DNA from: Coemansia sp. RSA 922
Lineage: Eukaryota; Kickxellomycota; Kickxellomycetes; Kickxellales; Kickxellaceae
Direction of reading: 5' to 3'
Assembly (NCBI GenBank): GCA_027577415.1
Contig: JANBQS010000619.1
Coordinates: 1 to 14,444, forward strand
DNA: 14,444 bases
Numbering within the stretch: the stretch's first letter is position 1; each line of letters begins with the position of its first letter. Made by a program: the position numbers and the translations under genes. Of the stretch, positions 1 to 6,633 are shown piece after piece. Below the pieces are notes generated by a model. The model did not search any database, had not been told where the DNA came from, and saw nothing but the letters and a program-made list of their open reading frames with translations.

Positions 1-298
1 TATGTTCGGGTTCCTCTACATTTTTAAATTGCACGCCAACTCCTTGGCGCGGGACACTATTACAGAGAAATTGCTCAGTGAAGAGACAACTTTTGGAGAT
101 AGTGTCCGAGATAAAAAGAGCGGGAGAACACTTCAGAACGAAGCATCCTCCCAAAGGTTGTTTAAAGAGGGGCGCCCCAGATGTAAAGAAAAAAAAGAAA
201 AACTATTTTTCGCCCACTTGGCCTTTCCAGCTTTAGCCGTCGACCTCTGCTTTCGATCTCTGCTGTAGCTTTGGGTAGCGGAACTTCAGGCACGTGAC
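1..298. other. Unassigned flank downstream of the Hikeshi gene
   Basis: No gene can be supported here. An 88-codon plus-strand frame (2-268) is open but resembles nothing I recognise. It has no Kozak or promoter context visible inside the window, and it could be the tail of an exon entering from the left. Two inverted repeats are visible: CGCCAA/TTGGCG around 34-49 with a four-base loop, and GGACACTAT (52-60) with ATAGTGTCC (99-107). They could fold as nested or adjacent hairpins, but the length and loops do not fit a tRNA. The stretch also contains the expected 3' end of the minus-strand Hikeshi transcript. Confidence 0.4.
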
Positions 299-904
299 TC
301 AAATATCGCCACGCTGGATCTTGCGCAGAAACCCGTTGTACCAGTCTTCAAACGCCTTAACTGGCAACACTTGTACTGCAGCTCCTGATCCAAACGCGCC
401 CATCGAGGCGTCGGGTCGCGTGGCAAACGACATGGCGTAGTCAAACAGACTTTGCAGTGTGCGCTCAGCAAACTGCCGCACAACCTGCGCAGACGGGCTT
501 TGTTGCCCTTGCTGTTGAGTGACTACCACGGCACTGGATCCTCCGGACTGCTGGTGCATCTGCTGGAGTTGTTGTTCAACCGCCTGGATTGGCTCTATAG
601 ATATACCCAGTTCAGCGTTAACACCAGGCATACTAGCGGCTTCCTCGGGCGTAATCGTCGCCTTTAGCCGAAATATCGCGCTAGGCTTGTCGTTGGAAAG
701 CGCACCTAGCATTTGCCAGCTCTTGTTGGGCCACAGCAAGTGTACGGTAGCTGCATAGCCTGGTTCGAACGGCACGGTTCCCAGCAGAAAGACTACGATG
801 TGGTTGATGTTGTGTGCGTCAGGAAGCTCAAACACGTATTTGTTGACGTCGACCTGCTGCAAATTCGTCTGCACCAGCCGCCCGGCGACTATGCACCCAA
901 ACAT
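299..904 (-). CDS. OPI10: Hikeshi / OPI10 family protein (Hsp70 nuclear import carrier)
   Basis: The protein is 201 residues and full length for the family (the human protein is about 197). Known role: Hikeshi binds FG-nucleoporins and ATP-bound Hsp70 and carries Hsp70 into the nucleus under heat stress. The yeast homologue Opi10 was named for an inositol-overproduction phenotype. Visible evidence: the N-terminus MFGCIVAGRLVQT is almost identical to the animal protein. It is followed by the hydrophobic core VVFLLGTVPF (about 37-46), WQMLGALSNDKPSAIF (about 63-78), a Gln/Ser-rich linker (about 108-135), and a C-terminal helix with FEDWYNGFLRKIQ. The ATG at 904 is chosen because homologues begin exactly there and a G is at -3; the frame stays open upstream only by chance. 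No intron is needed. It is transcribed divergently from the glutaredoxin. The family assignment is secure; the role in this organism is by homology. Confidence 0.95.
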   Translation of the reverse strand: MFGCIVAGRLVQTNLQQVDVNKYVFELPDAHNINHIVVFLLGTVPFEPGYAATVHLLWPNKSWQMLGALSNDKPSAIFRLKATITPEEAASMPGVNAELGISIEPIQAVEQQLQQMHQQSGGSSAVVVTQQQGQQSPSAQVVRQFAERTLQSLFDYAMSFATRPDASMGAFGSGAAVQVLPVKAFEDWYNGFLRKIQRGDI

Positions 905-1162
905 GGCGTAAAAAAATAGGTCAGATGCAAATGAAAATGTAAGCGGAAGAATAAAATTTAAAGTAAAAAGGCCGTGCTTACGGAATTTGAATTCACAAAT
1001 AGCTGGAAAAAAGGGTACGCTCGGCCAATTTCGGTATTTGATCACTGGTCTTGCTTACCAACGCAATCGAGAGATAAAACTACCTTTTTCATCTCTTCTC
1101 TTCTCTCTTTTCTTCACTTTTTGCTCTTTCTTTTTTATATCTATACTTTATTTTTTCTTTCA
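905..1162. promoter_or_regulatory. Shared divergent promoter of Hikeshi and glutaredoxin genes
   Basis: These 258 bp separate two start codons that point away from each other, so they must hold both promoters. The glutaredoxin side has a long pyrimidine tract (about 1080-1162, with runs of CTTTTT and TCTCTTCTC), typical of fungal transcription start regions. A TTTTTTATAT stretch lies close to the ATG. No specific heat-shock or AP-1-like site is clear enough to call. Joint stress control of the two genes is tempting, because Hsp70 import and redox defence are both stress functions, but it is only inferred from the shared promoter. Confidence 0.6.
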
Positions 1163-1729
1163 ATGGGAATAGGTGCTTCAGTTCCACAACAGCAACAACT
1201 CACGTCAACTACAATGTCCAAAGTATCCAAGCTCGTTAGCGGTCTTATCAGCCAGAACCCCGTCATGGTGTTCTCCAAATCGTACTGCCCGTATTGTACT
1301 CGCGCTAAGAACGAGCTGACCAAGAAAAAGATTGCGTTCAAGGCGATTGAACTCGACAACACCAAGGAGGGCGGCGATATCCAGGCGTATCTCCAGCAGC
1401 TAACTACGCAGCGCACTGTTCCCAATATCTTTGCCAACGGCCATCACATTGGCGGCTGTGACGATACTCTGGACAAGCTAGCCTCGGGCATGTTCCAGAA
1501 ATTGCTTACCGGAAAGAAGGGTCCATTCGTTGTTGTCGAGACCCCAGAGCGGTCGACCTCGGCAAAGGAAGAGTCTGGAACCGAGTCTGAGCACACGGAT
1601 ACGTCAGCTGCCCCTCCTGTAGCTAAACCTGCAGGCAAGGGAAAGGCTGTTACGGAGTCCAAGCCCGCAAAGCTTCCGGCTGCTCAGCCACAGGCCAAAA
1701 ACACGGACATTTTCCCTCCAGCCGCCTAA
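1163..1729 (+). CDS. Dithiol glutaredoxin with N-myristoylation-like start and Pro/Ala/Lys-rich tail
   Basis: The protein is 188 residues. Glutaredoxins reduce protein-glutathione mixed disulfides and disulfides using glutathione. Visible: the thioredoxin fold core spans about 20-120, with active site CPYC at 42-45 (dithiol class), the TVP cis-proline motif at 85-87, and the glutathione-binding GGCDD motif at 97-101. Two additions stand out. The N-terminus reads MGIGAS, matching the G2/S6 pattern for N-myristoylation, so this form may be membrane-bound. After about residue 122 there is a 65-residue low-complexity tail rich in Ser, Glu, Lys, Ala and Pro, longer than in classical Grx1/Grx2. A second in-frame ATG at 1214 (MSKVSKLV) would give a 171-residue cytosolic form starting where ordinary class I glutaredoxins start. 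I chose 1163 as the first ATG after the pyrimidine tract. The 3' end converges on the HAD gene, 74 bp away. Confidence 0.93.
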   Translation: MGIGASVPQQQQLTSTTMSKVSKLVSGLISQNPVMVFSKSYCPYCTRAKNELTKKKIAFKAIELDNTKEGGDIQAYLQQLTTQRTVPNIFANGHHIGGCDDTLDKLASGMFQKLLTGKKGPFVVVETPERSTSAKEESGTESEHTDTSAAPPVAKPAGKGKAVTESKPAKLPAAQPQAKNTDIFPPAA

Positions 1730-1803
1730 ATAGCCATGCTTTTTTTTTCTCTCCCTTGGACCGCCAATAGTAAATATATAGTCAATATCGTCATAATCTC
1801 TAC

Positions 1804-2592
1804 TCAAGATATGACAGCGTCTACAAAGTCGGCAAATGTGTTGTAAACGCCGGCCAAGGGCACTTCGGCCTTACTTTCGTCGCCCTCGCGATACTTGCCC
1901 GTCTTGACTAGAGCACGCAGCAGCCCAAGCTCTAGAGCTCCGCCTCCGAGATCCGCTAGCACGTCATCACCAACCATGGCAACGCTCTCAGGCGACTCTA
2001 GCAGTCCCATGTCGGCCAAGGCCAGCTCATAGAACGCCCTTGCTGGCTTGCCCACCAGTACCGCCTTCTTATCTGCTGCAAACTCTAGGGCAGCTATAAA
2101 CCCACCTGGCCCTAGCGACAACTGGCCCTCCGCCGAAGCATAGTATTTAGCACGATGTATGCCCACCAGATCTGCTCCGCCTAGCAAGGCAGTAAATGCG
2201 CTGTTCATGCTCCGATAGTCTAGCTTTGATGGTGCCAACCCGATAACCACAGCGTTATATGGTTCGTCTTGGTTAATGTCTGTAAACTGCTCGAGAGCCT
2301 CGTCTTCTAGAATCAGTAAGGGCCGGTAGTTGTGCTGCTGGACTAGCCGCTTTGCTGCACTCAGAGATGTGAATATCTCGCTTGGCGGTAGTTCAAACCC
2401 CAGTTTGGATAGCTTGGCGTGGAGTCGCGCGTCGCTGGTCTTGGTGGAGTTTGTGACAAATCGGACTTTAATACCAGTGTTGCGCAAGAGCTTGAGTGCC
2501 TCGACTGCACGCGGTGTCACCGTATTGTCGATATGAAGCGTGCCACTCAAGTCCAGCAGTACGCCCTTGATACTTGCAAAACGCGAAGGCAT
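1804..2592 (-). CDS. HDHD2-like HAD superfamily hydrolase (subfamily IIA)
   Basis: The protein is 262 residues, the usual size for HDHD2 (about 259 in human). HAD phosphatases remove phosphate from small molecules through an aspartyl-phosphate; the substrate of HDHD2 proteins is not established. Visible motifs: motif I DLSGTLH at 14-20, motif II FVTNST at 45-50 followed by K51, a C2-type cap in the middle, the basic motif III residue in VGKP (K182), and motif IV GDD at 208-210 with D214, followed by VKTGKYR. Motif I has Ser16 where most HAD phosphatases have the second, acid/base Asp. Animal HDHD2 also reads DLSGTL, so this is a family trait rather than decay, though it questions ordinary phosphatase activity. 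The start codon is supported by alignment to homologues a few residues before motif I. No intron. Confidence 0.93.
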   Translation of the reverse strand: MPSRFASIKGVLLDLSGTLHIDNTVTPRAVEALKLLRNTGIKVRFVTNSTKTSDARLHAKLSKLGFELPPSEIFTSLSAAKRLVQQHNYRPLLILEDEALEQFTDINQDEPYNAVVIGLAPSKLDYRSMNSAFTALLGGADLVGIHRAKYYASAEGQLSLGPGGFIAALEFAADKKAVLVGKPARAFYELALADMGLLESPESVAMVGDDVLADLGGGALELGLLRALVKTGKYREGDESKAEVPLAGVYNTFADFVDAVIS

Positions 2593-2700
2593 TATCAGTT
2601 ATATATGCTAATGGAAGACAAAAATAATAGCGGCAGTATATTGATAAAAAAATTGAAGAACAAATAGATTGTTTCATTAACAGACGACTGATGGGACTGT

Positions 2701-2914
2701 TTTAATTCTAAATACAGTGACTCGCAAAATTGCTCCAATGTTTTTTGATTTTGCCTTCCATCTTGTAGTATCTTCCTCCACGCCATTCCTATCGCTATAT
2801 GACTAATTATTTTAGATAGCCCCGAGTCAAGACTATAGGAAATAAAATTCTGGTGGAACACCGTTTACTACTAGCTATTGCGTATGTATTTGAAAAATAA
2901 AACTACAAAATCTT
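2701..2914 (-). repeat. Degenerate repeat family, copy A (gene or element relic)
   Basis: This is about 214 bp that recurs at 5309-5530 in the same orientation and, over its central part, at 3525-3672 inverted. Against copy B the best blocks are an identical 29 bp block ending in CAAAATCTT at 2914, the 18 bp block ACGCCATTCCTATCGC with neighbours, and TACTACTAGCTATTGCGT. Homology stops abruptly after TCTT in both copies, suggesting a true boundary. Read on the minus strand, copies A and B both encode KIIS..AIGMAW.KIL. A one-base insertion in A relative to B then shifts the frame, after which A's other frame continues with a KHW.NFA.HC signature. This looks like a formerly coding relic. I do not recognise the protein. 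Confidence 0.75.
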
Positions 2915-3061
2915 GATGTCAACACTTCACTCAAGGCAAGAGACCTTCGATGATAACAACATATAATGATTGGGTCAGCTATGTAGGAACTTTAATATAA
3001 CAGCACTCTATTCCGATAAAAGCAAGTTCGAGTGGATAAAGACAATCACATTCTTCTTGGA

Positions 3062-3253
3062 ATGCCAGTACAGTTGACAATAAATTGCAACTGTAGGCCC
3101 AAGATTTTAATAATAAACACTGTTGAGATTCAACACCTTGTCACCGTGTTAAACCTTTGGCTGACAAGTCCTACAGCCCCACTGAACACACATACTTTTA
3201 TCGCAATACTTATTGTGTGCCTATTTATAGTTTGTGCTATTGTTCTTAGGTAG
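3062..3253 (+). CDS. Possible small protein with C-terminal hydrophobic segment
   Basis: This is a 63-codon ATG frame in an otherwise gene-free stretch. The only supporting feature is its layout: a polar first part with a Cys pair (NCNC near residues 9-11) and, at about 45-62, an uninterrupted hydrophobic stretch (FIAILIVCLFIVCAIV) followed by a terminal LR. That is how a tail-anchored membrane peptide looks. There is no clear TATA box, no good Kozak context and no homologue that I recognise. AT-rich DNA can give such a segment by chance. It should be treated as a candidate only. Confidence 0.2.
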   Translation: MPVQLTINCNCRPKILIINTVEIQHLVTVLNLWLTSPTAPLNTHTFIAILIVCLFIVCAIVLR

Positions 3254-3524
3254 AAATTATGTATCTTTAAATCCTAGCACAAGCTTTAGCCGTATCCATT
3301 ATCCGGGATTTTGTAAGATTGACAGAGGGCATACGTTTATTTTGTGACAATGACAAGATAAATAAAAAAATATAAAGAAAAAGGTGAGTCAATAGAGCGC
3401 TCGTTGAGAAAACAACATTAGAGTGTTCTGCATTCTCAATATTGAAAATTGGTTTAGCAGTAAGTTGGCATGTAAACGTTGGCAGAGTAGCCAATAACAA
3501 GAAGGTTAAATGTATGTTACTTAT
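3254..3524. other. AT-rich intergenic DNA, no feature seen
   Basis: No ATG-initiated frame of note, no tRNA-like fold and no clear repeat was seen here. It separates the weak small ORF on the left from the inverted repeat copy on the right. Confidence 0.5.
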
Positions 3525-3672
3525 TTGTCGTAGTCACAACCCTAGGCTCTCCGAAAAATTAGTTGCAGAGCGATAGGATAAGCGTGGGGGATACTCGTGT
3601 TGAAAGTCAAAGTTGGAAAATATGTGGCCAGTTTTGCTGGTCACTATATTTTCAGTAACATTTTACAACAGA
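3525..3672 (+). repeat. Degenerate repeat family, copy C (inverted, partial)
   Basis: On the plus strand this stretch matches the minus-strand reading of copies A and B. Matching blocks in order are AATTAG, GCGATAGGA, GCGTGG, GATACTC, TTGAAAGTC (TGGAAGTC in B), and TTTTGCTGGTCACT, which is identical to B over 14 bases. Translated, it gives KIS...AIG, a stop where A and B have Met, then AWG.L and, further on, SFAGHY, paralleling AIGMAW.KIL and NFAGHC in copy B. It is the most diverged of the three copies and is certainly not functional. The ends are approximate, and the conserved CAAAATCTT end of A and B is not clearly present. Confidence 0.65.
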
Positions 3673-3840
3673 TTGATTTACTAATAGCACATGTATTAGC
3701 TTTCGTGCTACCTTCACATTTATACAGACCTAGGATGTTTGGGCCCTGTTGGTGGTGGCTGAGATATTCGGCGTAACATGGGAAAGTTCAAAGAATCTGG
3801 TAATCTTTTGACTGGCTATGAATAATATTATTTCTATGAA

Positions 3841-3846
3841 TTTATT
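3841..3846 (-). terminator. Polyadenylation signal AATAAA for the 3931-4320 gene
   Basis: AATAAA on the minus strand lies about 85 nt past the stop codon of the small gene to its right. This is a normal distance for a fungal 3' UTR. In AT-rich DNA the hexamer is common, so support is modest. Confidence 0.4.
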
Positions 3847-3930
3847 AATGAGAAGGAAAACTACGTCCAAAAAACCTTCTATGTGAGAATGGGTCTAATG
3901 ACTCTGACCAGATGACTACTACTGGCCAAG

Positions 3931-4320
3931 CTATGCAAGGCTAAAACCCCTTAACTGTGCTTTAGCCATAGTTGGAGTGCCATGATCATTTATAAATTTC
4001 ACTCCCAAATCCACTGCGTGATTGAAAAATGCTCCATCACCTAGTTCAATGGCGGCACGAACTTCTTGTTGGCGTTTCTCACTGCCAATAAGAATGTAGA
4101 CATTTTTAGCACTATCCCTATCTATACTATTAGATGTAGCACCAGAAATGGACGTCAACTTGTTCCTCCCAATGATATAGACGCCACCTTCAAAAATACT
4201 ACTGGCGAGTTCAAGCATTTCGTCTTCAGACAAAGCATCAACACCTTCAGCCACTGGATAGCAATTAGCGACACCAATCGTGCCATCAACTTTAAATCCC
4301 AAAAAGAAATATTTCACCAT
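3931..4320 (-). CDS. Orphan small protein A (129 residues)
   Basis: I do not recognise this protein. It reads from MVKYFFLGF to a TAG stop. It starts with a hydrophobic strand (YFFLGF, 4-9), then VDG and a loop with Cys20. A probable helix covers 31-43 (SEDEMLELASSIF), followed by strand-like GGVYIIG (45-51). A Ser/Thr/Asn-rich loop (54-70) is followed by strand NVYILIGSE (73-81), a charged helix KRQQEVRAAIELGDG, and a final region ending in LRGFSLA. There is no signal peptide or membrane segment, and it is likely a soluble cytosolic protein. Support for a real gene: ATG with A at -3, a TATAAAAAAA box about 115 bp upstream, a CT-rich start region, and a downstream AATAAA. Codon use is AT-richer than in the neighbouring housekeeping genes. 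Its layout resembles orphans B (6322) and C (9570). Confidence 0.7.
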   Translation of the reverse strand: MVKYFFLGFKVDGTIGVANCYPVAEGVDALSEDEMLELASSIFEGGVYIIGRNKLTSISGATSNSIDRDSAKNVYILIGSEKRQQEVRAAIELGDGAFFNHAVDLGVKFINDHGTPTMAKAQLRGFSLA

Positions 4321-4401
4321 TATCGTTTATGCTATTAGTAGAAGTTTGTCAATAAACAAATATGACGTGGAGAGGAAATATATGGTGGTTGTTCTGAACG
4401 T

Positions 4402-4440
4402 GAAAATGGAGGGAAGGAGCGACAGCTTGGTTTTTTTATA
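4402..4440 (-). promoter_or_regulatory. Core promoter of orphan A: TATA box plus pyrimidine-rich start region
   Basis: Read on the minus strand, TATAAAAAAA (4431-4440) is followed by CCAAGCTGTCGCTCCTTCCCTCC and then CTCCATTTTC (4402-4411), with the ATG 82 bp further on. The same order of A-rich TATA element, pyrimidine tract and YTCCATNTTC recurs before orphans B and C. Confidence 0.55.
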
Positions 4441-4514
4441 GCAAAAAAGGTCCTCGTATTTTCTAGCTGCACTCCGCTTGCCCCTTTTTTGGATGGCAAC
4501 AGGGAGCAACAGCA

Positions 4515-4960
4515 ACAAACCTTTGCCTCAAAGTGCACCTACGATATTTTTCAATACTGTTGAGACTTTAGAAAATCAGCTGGTTGTCCGTAAAAGTGAC
4601 AAAATATGGGCTTCCCTCCTCACTGGAAAGCAGCGAAGCATTGTCATCTACATTCGCAGCCCTTTGTCTCAAAAGGGTGTTTACGTCATTTCCAATCTAT
4701 TTGAGACTTTGTGAATGACGTACTCGTCTGCAAAAAGCGGGGGGGGGGGGGAAACAGCGCACTATTTCCTCTAGAATGAAGCACAAAAAAGCGTTGTCTA
4801 CACCCACAGTCCTTTGCCTTAAAGGGTGTCTACGTCATGTCCAATATATTTAAGACTTTGAGAATGATGCGTTCGTCTGCAACAATAGCAAACTATGCAC
4901 TCTTCTCCTCCATTTTCTCTTGCTAGCGGCAAAGAAGCGGAAGAGAAGTCTCACCCTTAT
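4515..4960 (+). repeat. Three diverged tandem units of about 145 bp
   Basis: Three units begin near 4520, 4661 and 4811. Shared blocks are CTTTG(C/T)CT(C/T)A, GGGTGTYTACGTCAT (units 2 and 3), TCCAAT.TATTT.AGACTTTG (units 2 and 3; unit 1 has TTTTTCAATACTGTTGAGACTTTAG), and CGTCTGCAA (units 2 and 3). Spacing is about 140 and 150 bp. Units 1 and 2 fall in one open frame: an ATG at 4493 reads to a TAG-free end at 4714 (73 codons). Within it PLPQ.. and PLSQKGVYVISNLFETL are repeated, and unit 3 reads LKGVYVMSNIFKTL. The array is either an internally repeated, decayed coding sequence or duplicated promoter DNA, since unit 3 leads into CTCCATTTTC and a small ORF. Each unit also has a small inverted repeat, CCTTT/AAAGG, and unit 3 has ACACCC/GGGTGT around it. 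Confidence 0.65.
4739..4751 (+). repeat. G13 homopolymer inside tandem unit 2
   Basis: Thirteen consecutive G bases interrupt an AT-rich context directly after CAAAAAGC. The other two units lack the run. It may be a real slippage expansion or an assembly/sequencing artefact. Confidence 0.9.
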
Positions 4961-4992
4961 TGCTTGTTCTTTATTTCGAAGGAATAAAATAC

Positions 4993-5228
4993 ATGACGCA
5001 ATGTATTCTTTCCAAAAAGGACTATCTCCATGTTGATGATGTATTCTGCCGCTTTTTACAAAAGAACCCTTGGAGGCTGTCAATTACGTCTATCCAGCAT
5101 AAGCACTTTTTAATTTGAATGCGCAGAATCAGCTAGCCGGCGTGCCACTTTCTTCGATTGCCAGCTTGCAGCCAACAATTTGTCCTGCAATATTTTGCAC
5201 ATCATTACAAACCACGCCTGTTTATTAA
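4993..5228 (+). pseudogene. Small gene relic with one-base frameshift
   Basis: An ATG at 4993 opens 41 codons (MTQCILSKKDYLHVDDVFCR..., including KNPWRLSITSIQ) and hits TGA at 5116-5118. A T5 run lies just before the stop (5108-5112). If it had one more T, the frame would continue through a compositionally gene-like stretch (LNAQNQLAGVPLSSIASLQP...) to TAA at 5226-5228, about 78 residues in all. The second part is clearly richer in G and C than the flanks and has no stop in this frame. Upstream, a pyrimidine-rich tract with CTCCATTTTC (4908-4917) resembles the start regions of orphans A, B and C. No family recognised. The join is inferred; two separate chance frames are the alternative. Confidence 0.4.
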
Positions 5229-5308
5229 AATTAGGCGGCTCCTCCTTCTAATAGCTATGTCACTGGGAGCCTTCAACTAGCTAATACATGTCATTTACCT
5301 TGCCATTA

Positions 5309-5530
5309 TTTTACATACTCTAGATAATTACAGTGACCAGCAAAATTGAGCCAATGTTTTTCAATGTCGACTTCCACCTTGAGTATCTTTTCCCACGCCA
5401 TTCCTATCGCGCTGTAGCTAATTATTTTAAATAGCCACAGGTCAGTGCTACAATGCATACAATTCTAGTAGAACGCTATTTACTACTAGCTATTGCGTGC
5501 GTATTTGAAAAATAAAACTACAAAATCTTA
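5309..5530 (-). repeat. Degenerate repeat family, copy B
   Basis: This second copy is in the same orientation as copy A and keeps the best open frame. On the minus strand it reads from an ATG near 5455 for 48 codons. The frame contains LFKIISYSAIGMAWEKIL, then KVEVDIEKHWLNFAGHC, and closes with NYLEYVK and TAA near 5310. Copies A and C agree with parts of this reading, so it is the likely ancestral frame. The right-hand end (29 bases identical to A, ending CAAAATCTT) is the best conserved block and contains AATAAA on the plus strand. No terminal inverted repeat or target-site duplication is evident, so I cannot say whether it is a transposon relic or a decayed gene family. Confidence 0.75.
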
Positions 5531-6046
5531 GTTTGTCTATTTTGTACTTTAAATCGTCAATATCTCGCTCACTTCTCTATGAGCCTTTAAAATTCTTAAA
5601 CATAATCGAATACTAGAGCGACAGACATAGTGAAATTTTCCTAGGTAGCGCGGGGTTGTGTAATTGTCACTAGCATTATCACATAGCCGTTGTATGTGAC
5701 GTCATGCTGATTGACTGAGATGATCATGGTATTTTTCACTAGTATTTCTATGTTTATCCCGCTCAGCACTAGGCTGAGGAATCGGGGAGTTTCTTCTCTT
5801 GTTTTATGACTTTATTGTTTTAACATCTGAAAATCTACTCTTGTAACAGAATTGGCGAAGGAGACGACATTTGTAGCAAGTAAATATTGAACAGAAGAAA
5901 AAAATCTATTGACAATAGTTACAAGAGTCTCAAATAAACGTCCTCAAAAATTAAAAGTCGTTAATCGAGAGGTAGCCAGATCAAGCTCAACGTTTGGAAT
6001 GTGAGAGAATCTTCCAGGTGGCCAACAACACCATTTCCTAGCCGCC
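5531..6046. other. AT-rich intergenic DNA with one inverted repeat
   Basis: No gene is visible. The only structure is a perfect 11 bp inverted repeat, listed separately. An AATAAA at about 5932-5937 has no obvious gene to serve. Confidence 0.5.
5837..5928. repeat. Short element-like inverted repeat
   Basis: ACTCTTGTAAC (5837-5847) and its exact reverse complement GTTACAAGAGT (5918-5928) enclose 70 nt. Inward, the match continues imperfectly (AGAATTGGC against the complement of GACAATA). It could be a tiny MITE-like remnant or a transcribed hairpin. No target-site duplication is visible. Confidence 0.45.
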
Positions 6047-6214
6047 ATGTCGAGACTTTACCAGAAATGCGCTTCCTCTTTTGTAAAAGGCAGTCGGATA
6101 ACGTATTTCCTTTGGGAGGCTTCGCAAAATGATTCTCTTTTGCTGTTGAATCCTGTTGGCAGGTGTGTGTCTGTTTTTGTCCAGTGTATTTTTCTTGCCA
6201 TCATTTGGATATAA
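6047..6214 (+). CDS. Possible 55-residue peptide with strong start context
   Basis: The ATG sits in GCCGCCATGT, the best start context in the window. The frame (MSRLYQKCASSFVKGSRI...) runs 55 codons and ends in a hydrophobic stretch (VFVQCIFLAIIWI) and TAA. The stop overlaps the TATA box of the next gene, so it would be an upstream or independent transcript. I do not recognise it, and the C-terminal hydrophobic part could be chance. It may also be the remaining first part of a decayed gene. Confidence 0.25.
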   Translation: MSRLYQKCASSFVKGSRITYFLWEASQNDSLLLLNPVGRCVSVFVQCIFLAIIWI

Positions 6215-6283
6215 AAAGAGCAAGGAATGCACCCTCTCAAGCAGTACTAACCTCACATCCAAACTCACTACCTCTCCATATTC
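6210..6283 (+). promoter_or_regulatory. Core promoter of orphan B: TATA box and CTCCATATTC
   Basis: TATAAAAAG (6210-6218) lies 112 bp before the ATG at 6322. It is followed by AGCAAGGAATGCACCCTCTC and a C/T/A-rich leader with CTCCATATTC (6274-6283). The TATA box lies inside the longer open frame, which argues for starting the protein at 6322. Confidence 0.55.
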
Positions 6284-6321
6284 TAATTTTATTATTCAGT
6301 CCAGCTACTACTTTATTTACA

Positions 6322-6633
6322 ATGTCTTGCCAGCTCGATGTGCATAATGAGGCTATAAGCAGCAATGGCTACCCAACTGCACGGCATATTTTTGGCAGCT
6401 ATGATGGCAATAATAGAGAAGCATTTATTAGCGCGTTGAAAGCTAAGCTTATTGAGTTGTACCCTGGCATTGGAGGTCATATTACCAACAAAAGTTTTGC
6501 CGAAGACGAAAATGCTAATATCCCTATCATACATGAAGGGTTAAAATATTGGTTTTTTGTGTCTTTAGACAAGTCTGGTCATGAGGGTGATATGTGGAGG
6601 TGCATTTGTAGGTTCAGGCCACATACTAACTAG
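6322..6633 (+). CDS. Orphan small protein B (103 residues)
   Basis: This protein is unrecognised. It begins MSCQLDVHNEAISSNG, then strand-like HIFGSYDG (22-29), and a helix NREAFISALKAKLIELYP (31-48) with regular hydrophobic spacing. A GIGGHITNKSF loop follows, then an acidic linker, strand LKYWFFVSLDK (74-84), an SGHEGD turn, and strand MWRCICRFRP ending at TAG. It contains three Cys (3, 94, 96). No signal peptide or membrane helix. The start is placed at 6322 because a TATA box sits inside the longer upstream frame and A is at -3. An AATAAA follows about 195 bp after the stop. The order of a helix near 31-46 and a hydrophobic strand near 74-84 matches orphan A and, slightly shifted, orphan C. 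Confidence 0.65.
   Translation: MSCQLDVHNEAISSNGYPTARHIFGSYDGNNREAFISALKAKLIELYPGIGGHITNKSFAEDENANIPIIHEGLKYWFFVSLDKSGHEGDMWRCICRFRPHTN

Noticed and set aside
150..300. Minus-strand KAGKAKWAKN reading as part of a ribosomal protein
   Set aside because: The frame has no ATG, is closed by a stop upstream, and does not continue into any ribosomal protein pattern; a short basic run is not enough.
905..1045. A 47-codon N-terminal extension of Hikeshi
   Set aside because: The farthest upstream codon is GTG, not ATG, and family members start exactly at MFGC, so the extension is only open promoter sequence.
4850..5083. A 77-codon minus-strand frame opposite the 4993 relic
   Set aside because: It begins at TTG, is very basic, and overlaps the better supported plus-strand relic. 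A 12-base match to 6079-6090 was its only similarity.
6163..6321. A longer orphan B starting upstream
   Set aside because: The TATA box at 6210 lies inside it, and the upstream codons look like leader DNA.
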